A stretch of DNA of 64,000 bases from Cellulophaga sp. L1A9 (GCF_009797025.1 NZ_CP047027.1:2046001-2110000); one strand, 5' to 3'. Counted from the first letter of the stretch, positions 1 to 9,221 are shown. Translations and numbers: made by a program. The notes: a model not told the origin generated them from the sequence alone.

Positions 1-152
1 TTGGTAAAAGGTATGTTTTTTACAATGGAACTATTTGTTAATTGTTCTTTTTGGCGCAATGCATTTGCAATATCTTCTGAGCTTGAAGGAGCGTTTTGTG
101 CAAAAATAAACGTAGCAGAAAGGAATAGGGGTAAGCCTAAAAATTTGTTCAT
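1..152 (-). CDS. Exported protein, N-terminal fragment (gene runs off the window)
   Basis: An ATG read on the minus strand opens a frame of 50 codons that continues past the left edge. The first about 19 residues form a signal peptide (MNKFL, then a hydrophobic run ending FIFAQ), so the protein is exported. The mature part begins with a polar segment containing SSSEDIANALRQKEQ. The start resembles flavobacterial exported beta-propeller (BNR/sortilin-like, often annotated glycosyl hydrolase) proteins, but the visible part holds no propeller repeat, so that is only a guess. It is divergent from the aminopeptidase P gene, with a 228-base intergenic region. Confidence 0.6.
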   Translation of the reverse strand, partial: MNKFLGLPLFLSATFIFAQNAPSSSEDIANALRQKEQLTNSSIVKNIPFT

Positions 153-214
153 AATGTGTTGGTTGTAATTAGTCATCGGAAAGTTAAGAAATCTAGCGTA
201 AAGATTACAAGGAC

Positions 215-244
215 TTGACTTTAAATGAGAAAATATTACCTTTC
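215..244 (+). promoter_or_regulatory. Possible promoter for aminopeptidase P
   Basis: TTG at 215 is followed after 19 bases by TACCTTTC (237-244), one mismatch from the Bacteroidota -7 consensus TAnnTTTG. It would give a leader of about 130 bases. The rest of the 153-380 intergenic region shows nothing else clear. Confidence 0.3.
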
Positions 245-380
245 TATTAACAGGGGCTTGTGTGTATTAATTCTTACTTTTGAAGTGATTAAAAGTTATA
301 GGCGTTTTAATTCGCAATTCTTACGATTTATATGTCGCGGCAATGTATAGCTGATTTTAATAAAAAAATATCTTTTACAA

Positions 381-1676
381 ATGAAATACGATTTAATAAA
401 AAATTCACTTTTTATAAAAAACAGAAAGAAATTTATGGCAGCTATGCTTCCTAAAAGTATAGCTGTTTTTAACTCTAACGATGTGTATCCTATAAGTGCA
501 GATGCCACAATGCCTTTTGAGCAACACCGAGATATATTTTACCTTTCGGGAGCAGATCAAGAAGAAACTATTTTAGTTTTATTTCCTGATGCCTTAAATA
601 AGAAACACCGCGAAGTACTTTTTGTTCGTGAAACAAATGAGCATATTGCGGTTTGGGAAGGAGAGAAACTGACGAAAGAAAAGGCAACTTTGGTTTCTGG
701 GATAGAAACAGTATACTGGTTGTCCGATTTTGAAAAGATTTTCTTCGATTTGATGACGGAAGCAAGTACAATCTATTTTAATACTAATGAGCATTACCGC
801 CAAGCGGTAGAAACGCAAACCAGAGAAGACCGTTTTATTCAGAAATGTAAATTACAATTCCCTGCACATCAATATGCAAAAAGCAATCCTATTTTACAGG
901 AAATTAGAGGCGTAAAAGAACCGGAAGAATTGGCGTTAATGCAAACGGCTTGTAATATCACAGAAAAAGGATTTAGAAGATTGCTTGGTTTTGTTAAGCC
1001 AGATGTATGGGAGTATGAAATTGAAGCAGAACTCTTGTATGAATTTATTCGCAATAGATCTAAAGGTTTTGCGTATACCCCAATTATAGCATCAGGAAAT
1101 AATGCCAATGTACTTCATTATATAGAGAACAACCAGCAATGTAAAGCGGGCGATTTAATTTTGATGGATGTCGCAGCGGAATATGCCAACTACTCAAGTG
1201 ATTTGACTAGAACCATTCCTGTTAGTGGAAAATTTACGCCAAGACAAAGAGAAGTGTACGATGCTGTCCTACGTGTTAAAAATGAAGCAACTAATATGTT
1301 GGTTCCAGGAACTATCTGGTCAGAATATCATAAAGAAGTGGGTAAAATAATGACTTCGGAATTAATCGGACTTAAATTACTCGATAAGGCAGATGTGAAA
1401 AATGAAAATCCAGAATGGCCAGCTTATAAAAAATACTTCATGCATGGTACGAGTCACCATATAGGATTAAATACCCATGATTACGGTGCGTTAAAAACAC
1501 CAATGAAAGCAAATATGGTATTTACGGTGGAGCCAGGAATTTATATTCCAAATGAAAATATGGGAATTCGTTTAGAAGATGATGTCGTAATTCAAGAAAA
1601 AGGAGCTCCCTTTAATTTGATGCAAAACATTCCTATCGAAGCAGACGAGATTGAAAATTTAATGAATAAAAACTAA
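381..1676 (+). CDS. pepP: Xaa-Pro aminopeptidase (aminopeptidase P, M24B)
   Basis: A cytosolic dinuclear metallopeptidase (normally Mn) that removes an N-terminal residue preceding proline. The 431-residue length fits family M24B. The N-terminal creatinase-like domain covers about residues 1-170 and the pita-bread catalytic domain follows. The five metal ligands are visible: D263 and D274 (in DVAAEYANYSSD), H359 (HGTSHH), E384 (TVEPGIY) and E399 (RLEDDV). There is no signal peptide. The amidohydrolase gene follows 9 bases downstream on the same strand, so the two are probably co-transcribed. Substrates are likely proline-rich peptides taken up or made by turnover; nothing in the sequence narrows this. 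Confidence 0.93.
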   Translation: MKYDLIKNSLFIKNRKKFMAAMLPKSIAVFNSNDVYPISADATMPFEQHRDIFYLSGADQEETILVLFPDALNKKHREVLFVRETNEHIAVWEGEKLTKEKATLVSGIETVYWLSDFEKIFFDLMTEASTIYFNTNEHYRQAVETQTREDRFIQKCKLQFPAHQYAKSNPILQEIRGVKEPEELALMQTACNITEKGFRRLLGFVKPDVWEYEIEAELLYEFIRNRSKGFAYTPIIASGNNANVLHYIENNQQCKAGDLILMDVAAEYANYSSDLTRTIPVSGKFTPRQREVYDAVLRVKNEATNMLVPGTIWSEYHKEVGKIMTSELIGLKLLDKADVKNENPEWPAYKKYFMHGTSHHIGLNTHDYGALKTPMKANMVFTVEPGIYIPNENMGIRLEDDVVIQEKGAPFNLMQNIPIEADEIENLMNKN

Positions 1677-1685
1677 TGTTTTCCA

Positions 1686-2501
1686 ATGATTATAGATGTT
1701 CATACGCATATAAATAACTACCATGAAGATCGTGTAGTTTCTCTTGAAGAGTGTTTAGATAAGCTTACACAGACCATGATTGAGAATAACGTAGATTATT
1801 CTTTGGTTCTAACCTCCTATAAGGTAAATGAACACAGGCCAAGTACAAAGCAAGTCGTTGAGGCCATAAGTGGGAGAGATAATTTGGGGGTTGTAGCAGG
1901 TATAAGCTACCTTAATTATACGTATAGAGACTTAAGAGAAATAGGCGATTATTTGGAGCAAGGACTGATAAAGGCCTTGAAATTTTATCCTGGATATGAG
2001 CCTTTTTATCCGAACGATATTCGGTTAAAAGTGGTGTATGAAATGGCATTAGAGTATGATGTTCCAGTAATGTTTCATTCAGGAGATACCTATGCGCCAA
2101 CGGGTAGAATTAAATATTCTCATCCTATTCATATTGATGATTTGGCTGTAGATTATCCAGACTTGAAGATTGTTATTTGCCATGTAGGAAATCCGTGGAT
2201 TAAAGATTGTATGGAAGTAGTCTATAAGAATAAGAATGTGTATGCAGATATTTCTGGATTGGTATTGGGTGATTTTTCTACCAAATTTGAGAAATACATG
2301 AAGAAAGGTATCGAAGAAATGATTACGTATGCAGGGAATCCAAAGTATTTACTTTATGGTACAGATTGGCCCATCTCTAATATGAAATCATATTTAAAAT
2401 TCATGAAGCACTTGAATATTCCTGAAGATAAGAAAGAATTAATTCTTTGGCAGAACGCTGCAGAATTGTATAAGATTGATATTTCTAAGTTGAAAAAATA
2501 A
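1686..2501 (+). CDS. Amidohydrolase family protein (metal-dependent TIM barrel)
   Basis: A 271-residue amidohydrolase-2-like protein of the group that includes ACMSD-type decarboxylases and TatD-like hydrolases. It opens with the HxH metal motif (H6 and H8 in IDVHTH). Further candidate ligands follow along the barrel: MFHSGD, the H of ICHVGNPW, and the D of LYGTDWP near the C-terminus. It is cytosolic. The substrate cannot be predicted from sequence. The 9-base gap to aminopeptidase P and the strong terminator directly after the stop make a two-gene unit. The link with a peptidase hints at peptide or amino acid catabolism, but that is inference. Confidence 0.8.
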   Translation: MIIDVHTHINNYHEDRVVSLEECLDKLTQTMIENNVDYSLVLTSYKVNEHRPSTKQVVEAISGRDNLGVVAGISYLNYTYRDLREIGDYLEQGLIKALKFYPGYEPFYPNDIRLKVVYEMALEYDVPVMFHSGDTYAPTGRIKYSHPIHIDDLAVDYPDLKIVICHVGNPWIKDCMEVVYKNKNVYADISGLVLGDFSTKFEKYMKKGIEEMITYAGNPKYLLYGTDWPISNMKSYLKFMKHLNIPEDKKELILWQNAAELYKIDISKLKK

Positions 2502-2529
2502 AAAACGACCCATAGCGGGTCGTTTTTTT
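2501..2529. terminator. Bidirectional intrinsic terminator
   Basis: A perfect 11-bp stem (2501-2511 with 2517-2527) around a 5-base loop, A-rich on one side and T-rich on the other. It can end both the rightward aminopeptidase/amidohydrolase unit and the leftward fasciclin gene. Confidence 0.85.
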
Positions 2530-2544
2530 ATAAAAGTGTAAAAT

Positions 2545-3141
2545 TTATAGTCCAGGAGACAATACCGTATCAATAACATGTATAAAGCCATTAGACTGCT
2601 TAGCATCAATAATAGTTACAGTGGCCATGTGGCCTGTTTCATCTATAAGCTTTAGGTTTTTACCGTCAAACATCGCTTTTAAAATTTTGCCATTCAACGT
2701 TTTAAATTCTGTTTTTCCTTTTCCTTTTTTTACCGCTTTGATTAAATCTTCTGAGGTATATTTTCCAACCAAAACATGGTATGTTAATATGGATTGCAGT
2801 TTTTCTTTATTTTCATTCTCTAATAATCCGTTTAGAGTGCCTTTTGATAATTTTTCAAAAGCAGTATCGGTTGGAGCAAAGACGGTATAAGGTCCTTCGC
2901 CTTGTAATGTTTGTTTAAGATCTGCAGCAATTATAGCGGCCGATAAAAGAGTATGATCTTTAGAATTTTGTGTATTGGAAACAATATCTTTATAGGGATG
3001 TGTCTCTAGGTTTTCAATATTTTTTGTTTCTTCTTCTATTTCCTTATCCTTTTTCGTTGACATATCTTGCCCAAAAGAGAAATTTGCAGCTAGGATAAAG
3101 ACTGATAAGGATATAGATTTTAAAAATGCATTGGTTATCAT
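2545..3141 (-). CDS. Exported fasciclin (FAS1) domain protein
   Basis: A 198-residue protein with a signal peptide (residues 1-24, ending FSFGQ) and one FAS1 domain from about residue 50 to the end. Both FAS1 signature regions are visible: YTVFAPTDTAFEKL (H1) and NGFIHVIDTVLSP (H2), plus the YHVL segment between. FAS1 proteins act in adhesion or ligand binding at the cell surface. There is no lipobox and no sorting domain, so it is probably periplasmic. The charged segment at residues 27-45 is a linker. It stands alone, convergent with the amidohydrolase and divergent from marC. Confidence 0.9.
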   Translation of the reverse strand: MITNAFLKSISLSVFILAANFSFGQDMSTKKDKEIEEETKNIENLETHPYKDIVSNTQNSKDHTLLSAAIIAADLKQTLQGEGPYTVFAPTDTAFEKLSKGTLNGLLENENKEKLQSILTYHVLVGKYTSEDLIKAVKKGKGKTEFKTLNGKILKAMFDGKNLKLIDETGHMATVTIIDAKQSNGFIHVIDTVLSPGL

Positions 3142-3250
3142 GAAGAACTACTTTGTTTGATTATGTCATATCTACGGAGTTTTCCTCTTTAAGGTTTGCT
3201 TTTAAATTACCTTTATGAAGAGTTTAACTAAATACGGGGCGCACTTTTAC

Positions 3251-3281
3251 TTTGACGCCTTATCTAAAATAGATATTTTCG
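3251..3281 (+). promoter_or_regulatory. Promoter of the MarC/YfcC pair
   Basis: TTTG at 3251-3254 and TATTTTCG at 3274-3281, spaced 19 bases, fit the Bacteroidota TTTG/TAnnTTTG promoter with one mismatch. The expected transcription start is about 3288, 30 bases before the marC ATG. Confidence 0.45.
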
Positions 3282-3318
3282 CCCAGAAATCCGATTTTAT
3301 TCTATTGTAAACGAACAT

Positions 3319-3933
3319 ATGAAAGAAATAATTACAACGATATTTTTTCTAATTGCAGTTATTGACCCTTTGGGCTCAGTGCCTGTTTATTTAGAAGCAA
3401 CCAAAAATTTTGATAAAAAACATAAAAGAAAAATAGCGGTAAGAGCATCATTAATAGCTTTTGTAATCTTACTTTTTTTTATCGGGATTGGTCAATTAAT
3501 TTTAGAAGGAATGGAAGTTTCTTTAGATGCATTTCAAATTTCTGGGGGTGTTATTCTTTTTCTATTTGCTTTAACAATGATCTTTGGTGATGGAAAACCC
3601 GAAAATGAAAAAAATCAGATTAAAGATTATAAGCATGTTTCCATTTTTCCGATTGCGATTCCTTCCATTGCATCGCCGGGAGCAATTATGGCGGTAGTGT
3701 TAATGACAAACAATAATATTTACTCGGTAGAGCAACAAGCCATAACTACAATTTTAGTGTTAATTGTGGTAGCCTTGACATGTTTACTGCTATTGGCTGC
3801 TAATGTAGTTCAGGAAAAAGTTGGCGAATATGGGATTACAGTGATTAGTAAAGTAATGGGGCTGATCTTGGCATCTTACGCTATCCAAAGTATTTTAACA
3901 GGTTTAAAAGAGTTCTTTACTATACTACATTAA
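3319..3933 (+). CDS. MarC family integral membrane protein
   Basis: A 204-residue inner-membrane protein of the MarC/UPF0056 family with about six membrane segments. The family signature near the N-terminus (AVIDPLGSVPVYL) and the mid-protein SIASPGAIMAV segment are present. The family is named for its position next to the E. coli mar locus, but no transport activity is firmly established, so no substrate is assigned. A charged loop lies at about residues 95-110 (GDGKPENEKNQ). The YfcC gene follows within 12 bases, which suggests co-transcription. Confidence 0.88.
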   Translation: MKEIITTIFFLIAVIDPLGSVPVYLEATKNFDKKHKRKIAVRASLIAFVILLFFIGIGQLILEGMEVSLDAFQISGGVILFLFALTMIFGDGKPENEKNQIKDYKHVSIFPIAIPSIASPGAIMAVVLMTNNNIYSVEQQAITTILVLIVVALTCLLLLAANVVQEKVGEYGITVISKVMGLILASYAIQSILTGLKEFFTILH

Positions 3934-3945
3934 TTTGTGAGCAAG

Positions 3946-5439
3946 ATGAAAAAATTTAAATTTCCGACAGCGCAAACCATCTTAATTGTTATCGCTTTAT
4001 TGGTGGCTATTTTAACTTGGTTTATACCAGCAGGGAAATATGACTCATTAAAATATAATGCAGCCAATAACACATTTGAAATAAGTAGTACCACAGAAAC
4101 AGAAACTATCCCTGCTACCCAAGAGCGTTTAGCGCAACTAAATATTCAAATTCCATTAGAGAAATTTACCAGTGGGGCCATTTATAAACCTATTAACATC
4201 CCGAATACTTACACGCAGTTAACGGCAAACCCACAGGGATTTTCAGAATTTGTACAAGCACCAATAAAGGGGATTATAGAGGCTTCAGATATTATATTTC
4301 TTGTTTTAATCATTGGAGGGTTAATTGGGATTATGAATCATACCGGTGCTTTCGATGCAGGAATAGCCAGTTTGGCAAAAACACTAAACGGTCGCGAATA
4401 TATTCTGATTATTGTGGTGACCACTTTGGTGGCTATTGGGGGAACAACTTTTGGTTTGTCTGAAGAAACCATGGCTTTCTACCCTATTTTAATTCCTGTT
4501 TTTTTAGCAGCAAAATATGATGCATTAGTGGGACTGGCTTCAATTTTTATTGGTTCAGCTGTTGGTTGTTTGTTTAGTATCACCAATCCTTTTGCTACAA
4601 TTATTGCCTCTGATGCTGCGGGAATAAGTTGGACAACAGGGATGATGGGACGTTCCGTAATGTTGTTACTCTGTCTAATTGTCTGCATTGTCTATATTCT
4701 TCAATATGCTAAAAAGGTAAAAAAGGACCCTACCAAGTCCTTGATTTATGACCAGAAGGAAGAAATGAATGCGGCTTTTGGCCTGAAAACAGAAAAATTG
4801 TTAGTGCTCTCGCCACGATTAAAATTTATATTAATCGTTTTTTCATTATCCTTTGTGGTCATGATTATCGGGGTGTCTTTTTTAGATTGGTGGTTTATAG
4901 AAATGACCAGTACGTTTTTAGTAGCGGCAATACTTATTGGAATCATTGGGAGAATTAAAGAGCATCAATTTGTAGAGGCTTTTGCAAAAGGAGCAGGAGA
5001 GTTATTGAGTGTTGCCTTCATCATCGGGATTGCACGTGGGGTTACTACTCTTATGAACGATGGATTAATCAGTGATACCGTATTGTATTATGCTAGTACC
5101 GCTACTGAGGGAATGAATAAAGGAGTTTTTGCAAACCTATTGATGTTTATCTATTCTGGCTTGGCTTTTTTTATTCCTTCACAATCAGGTATGGCAGTAT
5201 TGACCATGCCAATTATGTCTCCTTTGGCAGATACGGTAGGTGTTGGGCGTGAGGTGGTGGTAAATTCTTATTTGTATGGTATTGGTTTATTTTATTTTAT
5301 TAATCCAACTAGCATGATCTTGGCGGCGCTTTCTGTAGTTAAGATTGGATATAATAAATGGCTGAAATTTGTATGGCCATTACTTTTAATTTTAACAGTA
5401 TTGTCAATGCTGTCGTTGACTGTTTCCGTTTATCTGTGA
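3946..5439 (+). CDS. YfcC family permease (C4-dicarboxylate/basic amino acid carrier superfamily)
   Basis: A 497-residue inner-membrane transporter with about 12 membrane helices. It belongs to the YfcC group, related to DcuC C4-dicarboxylate carriers and arginine/ornithine antiporters. Family landmarks are the N-terminal IALLVAILTWFIPAGKYD, the GGTTFGLSEETMAFYP segment, and IPSQSGMAVLTMPIM in the C-terminal half, with a repeated inward-facing half structure. A GTG at 3937 would add three residues; the ATG at 3946 is preferred. The large periplasmic loop at about residues 25-85 is typical. The substrate is unknown. It lies directly behind marC. Confidence 0.85.
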   Translation: MKKFKFPTAQTILIVIALLVAILTWFIPAGKYDSLKYNAANNTFEISSTTETETIPATQERLAQLNIQIPLEKFTSGAIYKPINIPNTYTQLTANPQGFSEFVQAPIKGIIEASDIIFLVLIIGGLIGIMNHTGAFDAGIASLAKTLNGREYILIIVVTTLVAIGGTTFGLSEETMAFYPILIPVFLAAKYDALVGLASIFIGSAVGCLFSITNPFATIIASDAAGISWTTGMMGRSVMLLLCLIVCIVYILQYAKKVKKDPTKSLIYDQKEEMNAAFGLKTEKLLVLSPRLKFILIVFSLSFVVMIIGVSFLDWWFIEMTSTFLVAAILIGIIGRIKEHQFVEAFAKGAGELLSVAFIIGIARGVTTLMNDGLISDTVLYYASTATEGMNKGVFANLLMFIYSGLAFFIPSQSGMAVLTMPIMSPLADTVGVGREVVVNSYLYGIGLFYFINPTSMILAALSVVKIGYNKWLKFVWPLLLILTVLSMLSLTVSVYL

Positions 5440-5473
5440 TATTTTGTATAATGGGGTTCTGTTCTTGAAAGCG

Positions 5474-5481
5474 TACCTTTG
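5474..5481 (+). promoter_or_regulatory. -7 promoter element of miaE
   Basis: TACCTTTG is a perfect TAnnTTTG match 29 bases before the miaE ATG. No convincing -33 element is placed at the usual distance. Confidence 0.45.
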
Positions 5482-5510
5482 TTATAGTATTAAATTAAAA
5501 AAACAATGTT

Positions 5511-6092
5511 ATGCTTGGTTTAAAGTTAGCAACAGACCCGCGTTGGGCCAAATTAGTTGAGACCAATATTGAAGAAATATTGACAGACCATGCATGGTGT
5601 GAGCAAAAAGCTGCTACAAACGCAATTACGATAATTTCATTAAATTCTGAGCATGAAGAATTGGTGACCGAATTGTTGAAGCTTGCACAAGAAGAGTTGG
5701 AGCATTTTCAAATGGTACATGACATTATTAAAAAACGCGGATATACTTTAGGAAGAGAACGTAGAGATAGTTATGTGAATGAATTGTTTAAAGTGCAAAT
5801 GAAAGGCGGTAGCCGCCAACAAGCTTTAGTAAATAGGTTATTATTCTCTGCTATGATTGAAGCGCGCAGTTGTGAACGCTTTAAAGTGTTATCTGAAAAT
5901 ATTAAAGACGAAGAATTATCTAAATTCTATAAAGATTTAATGATCAGTGAGGCTGGTCATTATACTACATTCCTGGGTTTTGCACGTAAGTATGGTGGCG
6001 GTATTGATGTAGATGCACTTTGGAAAGAATTGCTAGTTGCAGAGGGTGAAATCATTAAAAACTATGGCAAGTCAGAGTCTATTCATGGGTAG
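5511..6092 (+). CDS. miaE: tRNA 2-methylthio-N6-isopentenyladenosine-37 hydroxylase
   Basis: A 193-residue diiron monooxygenase of the ferritin-like fold that hydroxylates the isopentenyl group of ms2i6A37 in tRNAs reading U-starting codons; it needs oxygen. The ligand pattern of the four-helix bundle is visible: E31, E62-x-x-H65 (EELEH), E117 (MIEARS) and E147-x-x-H150 (SEAGH). Length and start (MLGLKLATDPRW) match family members. The last 14 bases overlap the end of the convergent brnQ gene, so the two transcripts are antisense at their 3' ends. Confidence 0.92.
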   Translation: MLGLKLATDPRWAKLVETNIEEILTDHAWCEQKAATNAITIISLNSEHEELVTELLKLAQEELEHFQMVHDIIKKRGYTLGRERRDSYVNELFKVQMKGGSRQQALVNRLLFSAMIEARSCERFKVLSENIKDEELSKFYKDLMISEAGHYTTFLGFARKYGGGIDVDALWKELLVAEGEIIKNYGKSESIHG

Positions 6093-7362
6093 GTTTCTTA
6101 CTTCCTAATACATTTACAATAGCAAAAGTTAAAAATGCGGGTATTACCCAACCCATATTGTATTCACTAAGGGGGATGTATTCTTTTAGACTAATAACTT
6201 CATTAGCATATCCTATTGTGCTTAAAAAATCTGGAATACTGAAAACTGCAGTTACGATGATAACACTTCTAAAAACTAGTGTAGATGCATATTTATCAGG
6301 TAGAATGTTTAGTAAGATTAATACTATGGTAATAGGGTAGATAAACATTAATGCAGGTAAGGCTACAGTAATAATATAGGCCACATTAAATTGCCCCATA
6401 GCTACACCCAACACACAACCAAGTATTGCTGTAATGATATAGGCTACTTGAGAATCATTAAACAAATGTCTTATAAAATCAGATGTTCCTGTGACAATAC
6501 CTACGGCAGTAGTAAAACATGCGAGGCTTACCAAAATACTCAAAAACAAGTTTGCTGTACTTCCTAGGGTTTTTATGCTAATGCCATTTAAAAGTGCGGT
6601 TCGTGTAATGTCTGCATCAAACTGATTGTGCATTACGGCTCCAGTAAATATTAAGCCTGCATAAATAACAAAAAGAGCAAGGCCAGCTAACCACCCTGCT
6701 TTTCGAATTAGAGATTTTTTTTCATCAAAGGTCTTTTCTTTGTTGCTAATGTTTACTGAGACGATGATTACACCTCCAACCACAACCGCGCCTATAGCGT
6801 CAAACGTTTGATAGCCTTCTAAAATGCCGTGGGTAAACGGACTATCAAAATGAGTATTTCCAAAATTGGAATCGAAATAAAAGACAGTAATACCTATAAT
6901 GGCTAATAATATAAGGATGATGGCCGGAGTTAAGAGTTTTCCTAAGATATTCAATAGTTTAGATCTGTTCATGACGAAAACAAATACTAGAGAAAAGTAA
7001 ATAATGCTAGTCACTATATAGGGTGAGTCAAAAAATGGCTGTACAGCTATTTCATGGGTTACAGATGCTGTTCTAGGAGAGGGTAGGCTTACGGAGATAG
7101 CATATATTAATATAGAATACATTAGGCTAAAGGTGCGCGACACTTTTTTTCCGAAATCGAATATGGTTCCTTGGATCTTAGCGTGTGCCAAAATTCCGAA
7201 AAGAGGAATTAAAACAGCAGATAAACAAAAACCTAAAGCTACTAGCCACCACATGTTTCCAGATTGAAATCCTAAAAGAGGGGGGAATATTAAATTACCA
7301 GCTCCAAAAAATAAAGAAAAAAGGGCAAAGGCTGTTACTAAGGTTTCTTTGGTGTTTTGCAT
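6079..7362 (-). CDS. brnQ: Branched-chain amino acid:cation symporter (LIVCS family)
   Basis: A 427-residue inner-membrane carrier with about 12 helices that takes up leucine, isoleucine and valine with Na+ or H+. The N-terminal signature ALFSLFFGAGNLIFPP is the family hallmark, and FDAIGAVVVGGVI and GIVTGTSDFI match conserved internal segments. Length is normal. It is a single-gene unit, overlapping miaE tail to tail by 14 bases. Substrate assignment rests on the family only. Confidence 0.9.
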   Translation of the reverse strand: MQNTKETLVTAFALFSLFFGAGNLIFPPLLGFQSGNMWWLVALGFCLSAVLIPLFGILAHAKIQGTIFDFGKKVSRTFSLMYSILIYAISVSLPSPRTASVTHEIAVQPFFDSPYIVTSIIYFSLVFVFVMNRSKLLNILGKLLTPAIILILLAIIGITVFYFDSNFGNTHFDSPFTHGILEGYQTFDAIGAVVVGGVIIVSVNISNKEKTFDEKKSLIRKAGWLAGLALFVIYAGLIFTGAVMHNQFDADITRTALLNGISIKTLGSTANLFLSILVSLACFTTAVGIVTGTSDFIRHLFNDSQVAYIITAILGCVLGVAMGQFNVAYIITVALPALMFIYPITIVLILLNILPDKYASTLVFRSVIIVTAVFSIPDFLSTIGYANEVISLKEYIPLSEYNMGWVIPAFLTFAIVNVLGSKKPTHE

Positions 7363-7624
7363 ACGTAGGAAATATAAGGAGGAAAGATACTAGAAAATAT
7401 CACGAGGAGCACGTGTATTTTATCGATGATTTAAGTATTTAAACGAATAAATGTGCTGTTTATCATTTTCGTAAAAAAATAATAGCGTGGTATTCAATAA
7501 AACACTAAGAACATCGTTCTAACTACAGAGCAATTACAAAATGTTTTTGCGACCCAATTTTATAACAATCATTTGCAATACTATAAGTTCCCAAGGCTTA
7601 CGTGCATCATAAAAAACCTAAACT

Positions 7625-7879
7625 ATGAAGAAAGTAATTTCTAGCTGCGGCTCCAAATTTAACGCCTTTTGCTGTACTATTTTCGGACATCATTATACCA
7701 TGTCAAGAAAAGTAACTTCTCATATTAAAGAATACAAATGTCTTCATTGTGAAAAACAGGTGACTACAGATGCTAACGGAAAATTGGCACGATTAACACC
7801 AGAAATGAAAGATATTAATGCAACTTTAGAAAATTTATATCAAAAAAGACATCGAGCGTCACACCAGCAAGTGGCGTAA
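7625..7879 (+). CDS. Small Cys/His-rich protein (DUF1660-like)
   Basis: An 84-residue protein whose middle carries CTIFGHHY, then YKCLHCEKQ followed by GKLARLTPEMK. The CxxC pair with nearby Cys/His residues suggests a small zinc-binding fold, and the pattern resembles DUF1660, a family first seen in phage proteins and common as a lone small gene in Flavobacteriia. There is no signal peptide; the C-terminus is charged and probably helical. It is monocistronic, with a 262-base upstream region in which I see no clear promoter or operon partner. Function unknown. Confidence 0.75.
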   Translation: MKKVISSCGSKFNAFCCTIFGHHYTMSRKVTSHIKEYKCLHCEKQVTTDANGKLARLTPEMKDINATLENLYQKRHRASHQQVA

Positions 7880-8023
7880 TTTATGCTTGGCAAATGAATT
7901 TCAGCCCTTAATGGCTTAGAAATTTAAAAGTAATTCCTGATTGTATTCGATATTTTGTTTTTCGTCTTGTGCCCTAAGACTTAGCAAAGGTATGTCGTTT
8001 ATTCTCGGGAATTCTTCTTTTTA

Positions 8024-9070
8024 CTATTCGCTAAAAGAATTCCAGCCTTGTGCCGTTAACCCAATTTTTGATCCGCTTCTCGTCACCATATTTGCACCTA
8101 AACTTTTATCTGTCATATGACCGATAACCGTTAAATTAGGATTACCCTTTATTTTATCAAAGTCTTTTTGATCTATTGTGAAAAGTAATTCATAATCTTC
8201 GCCACCACTTAAAGCAACAAGAGTACTGTCCATCCCAAATTCTTCACAAGAAGAGATAACAGTAGGATCTAGAGGTATTTTATCTTCATATAAATCGCAA
8301 CCAACTTCGCTCTGCTTACATATATGCAGTATTTCAGAAGAAAGTCCATCACTAATATCAATCATAGAAGTAGGTTTAACTTCTAATTGTACTAAAAGTT
8401 CCACGATATCTTTTCGTGCTTCTGGCTTTAATTGTCGTTCCACAATGTAGGAGTACGGCTCTAAGTCTGGCTGGCTGTTAGGGTTCACTTTATACACTTC
8501 TTTTTCACGCTCAAGCACTTGAAGTCCCATATAAGCCCCGCCTAAATCCCCAGAAACCACCAATAAATCATTGGGTTTTGCGCCATTTCGGTAAGTAATA
8601 TCTGCTTCATTAGCAGTTCCTACAGCAGTTACACTAATTAATAAACCTGTTTTAGAAGACGTGGTGTCTCCGCCTACAAGATCTACATTGTATGTTTTTG
8701 TTGCCAATTCTATTCCGGCATAAAGTTCTTCCAATGCTTCTAAAGGAAATCTGTTTGAAACCGCTACCGAAACCGTAATTTGCGTAGGGGTTGCATTCAT
8801 AGCATAGATGTCAGACAAATTAACCATAATAGACTTATAGCCTAAATGTTTTAGGGGCATGTACGCTAAATCAAAGTGTACACCTTCAATTAATAAATCA
8901 GTAGAAAGGACGGTTTTTTTATCTTTTAGATCAAGAACAGCAGCATCATCACCAATTGCCTTAAGTGTTGATTCTTGTTTACTTTCAAACGATTTTGTTA
9001 AATGTTCTATTAAACCAAATTCGCCCAATTCTTCTAACGAAGTTTTCTTCTGATTTTTATCTTCTATCAT
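8024..9070 (-). CDS. thiL: Thiamine-monophosphate kinase
   Basis: ATP-dependent kinase making thiamine diphosphate from thiamine monophosphate, the last step of cofactor synthesis. It is a PurM/AIR-synthase-fold enzyme: GEFGLIEHL near the start, IGDDAAVL and STDLLIEGVHFDL (Mg/ATP binding), VGGDTTSS, and ISDGLSSEI with SGGEDYELLFT in the C-terminal half. An in-frame ATG at 9085 would add MYFCS, but the start at 9070 (MIEDKNQ) is chosen. Family members begin there, and a perfect -7 element lies between the two ATGs, so a transcript from it could not include the upstream one. Length is 348 residues. Confidence 0.93.
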   Translation of the reverse strand: MIEDKNQKKTSLEELGEFGLIEHLTKSFESKQESTLKAIGDDAAVLDLKDKKTVLSTDLLIEGVHFDLAYMPLKHLGYKSIMVNLSDIYAMNATPTQITVSVAVSNRFPLEALEELYAGIELATKTYNVDLVGGDTTSSKTGLLISVTAVGTANEADITYRNGAKPNDLLVVSGDLGGAYMGLQVLEREKEVYKVNPNSQPDLEPYSYIVERQLKPEARKDIVELLVQLEVKPTSMIDISDGLSSEILHICKQSEVGCDLYEDKIPLDPTVISSCEEFGMDSTLVALSGGEDYELLFTIDQKDFDKIKGNPNLTVIGHMTDKSLGANMVTRSGSKIGLTAQGWNSFSE

Positions 9071-9074
9071 GCTG

Positions 9075-9082
9075 CAAAAATA
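9075..9082 (-). promoter_or_regulatory. -7 promoter element of thiL
   Basis: Read on the minus strand this is TATTTTTG, a perfect TAnnTTTG match ending only 4 bases before the chosen ATG. The transcript would be nearly leaderless. No clear -33 element is present. Confidence 0.33.
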
Positions 9083-9221
9083 CATAGTATTCCCTTAAAA
9101 TGAAATGCTTTAGGGATAAAGTAGTAAGATATAATAGATTATAAAATGTACTATAGATTACTATTATATTATCATACGTTATATTAATGTTAGTTAACAT
9201 GGAAAAAAGCGACATATACCT

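Noticed and set aside
8008..8043. Inverted repeat GGAATTCTT/AAGAATTCC around the thiL stop codon
   Set aside because: An 18-base loop and no T run make it a poor terminator; possibly chance, so not listed as a feature.
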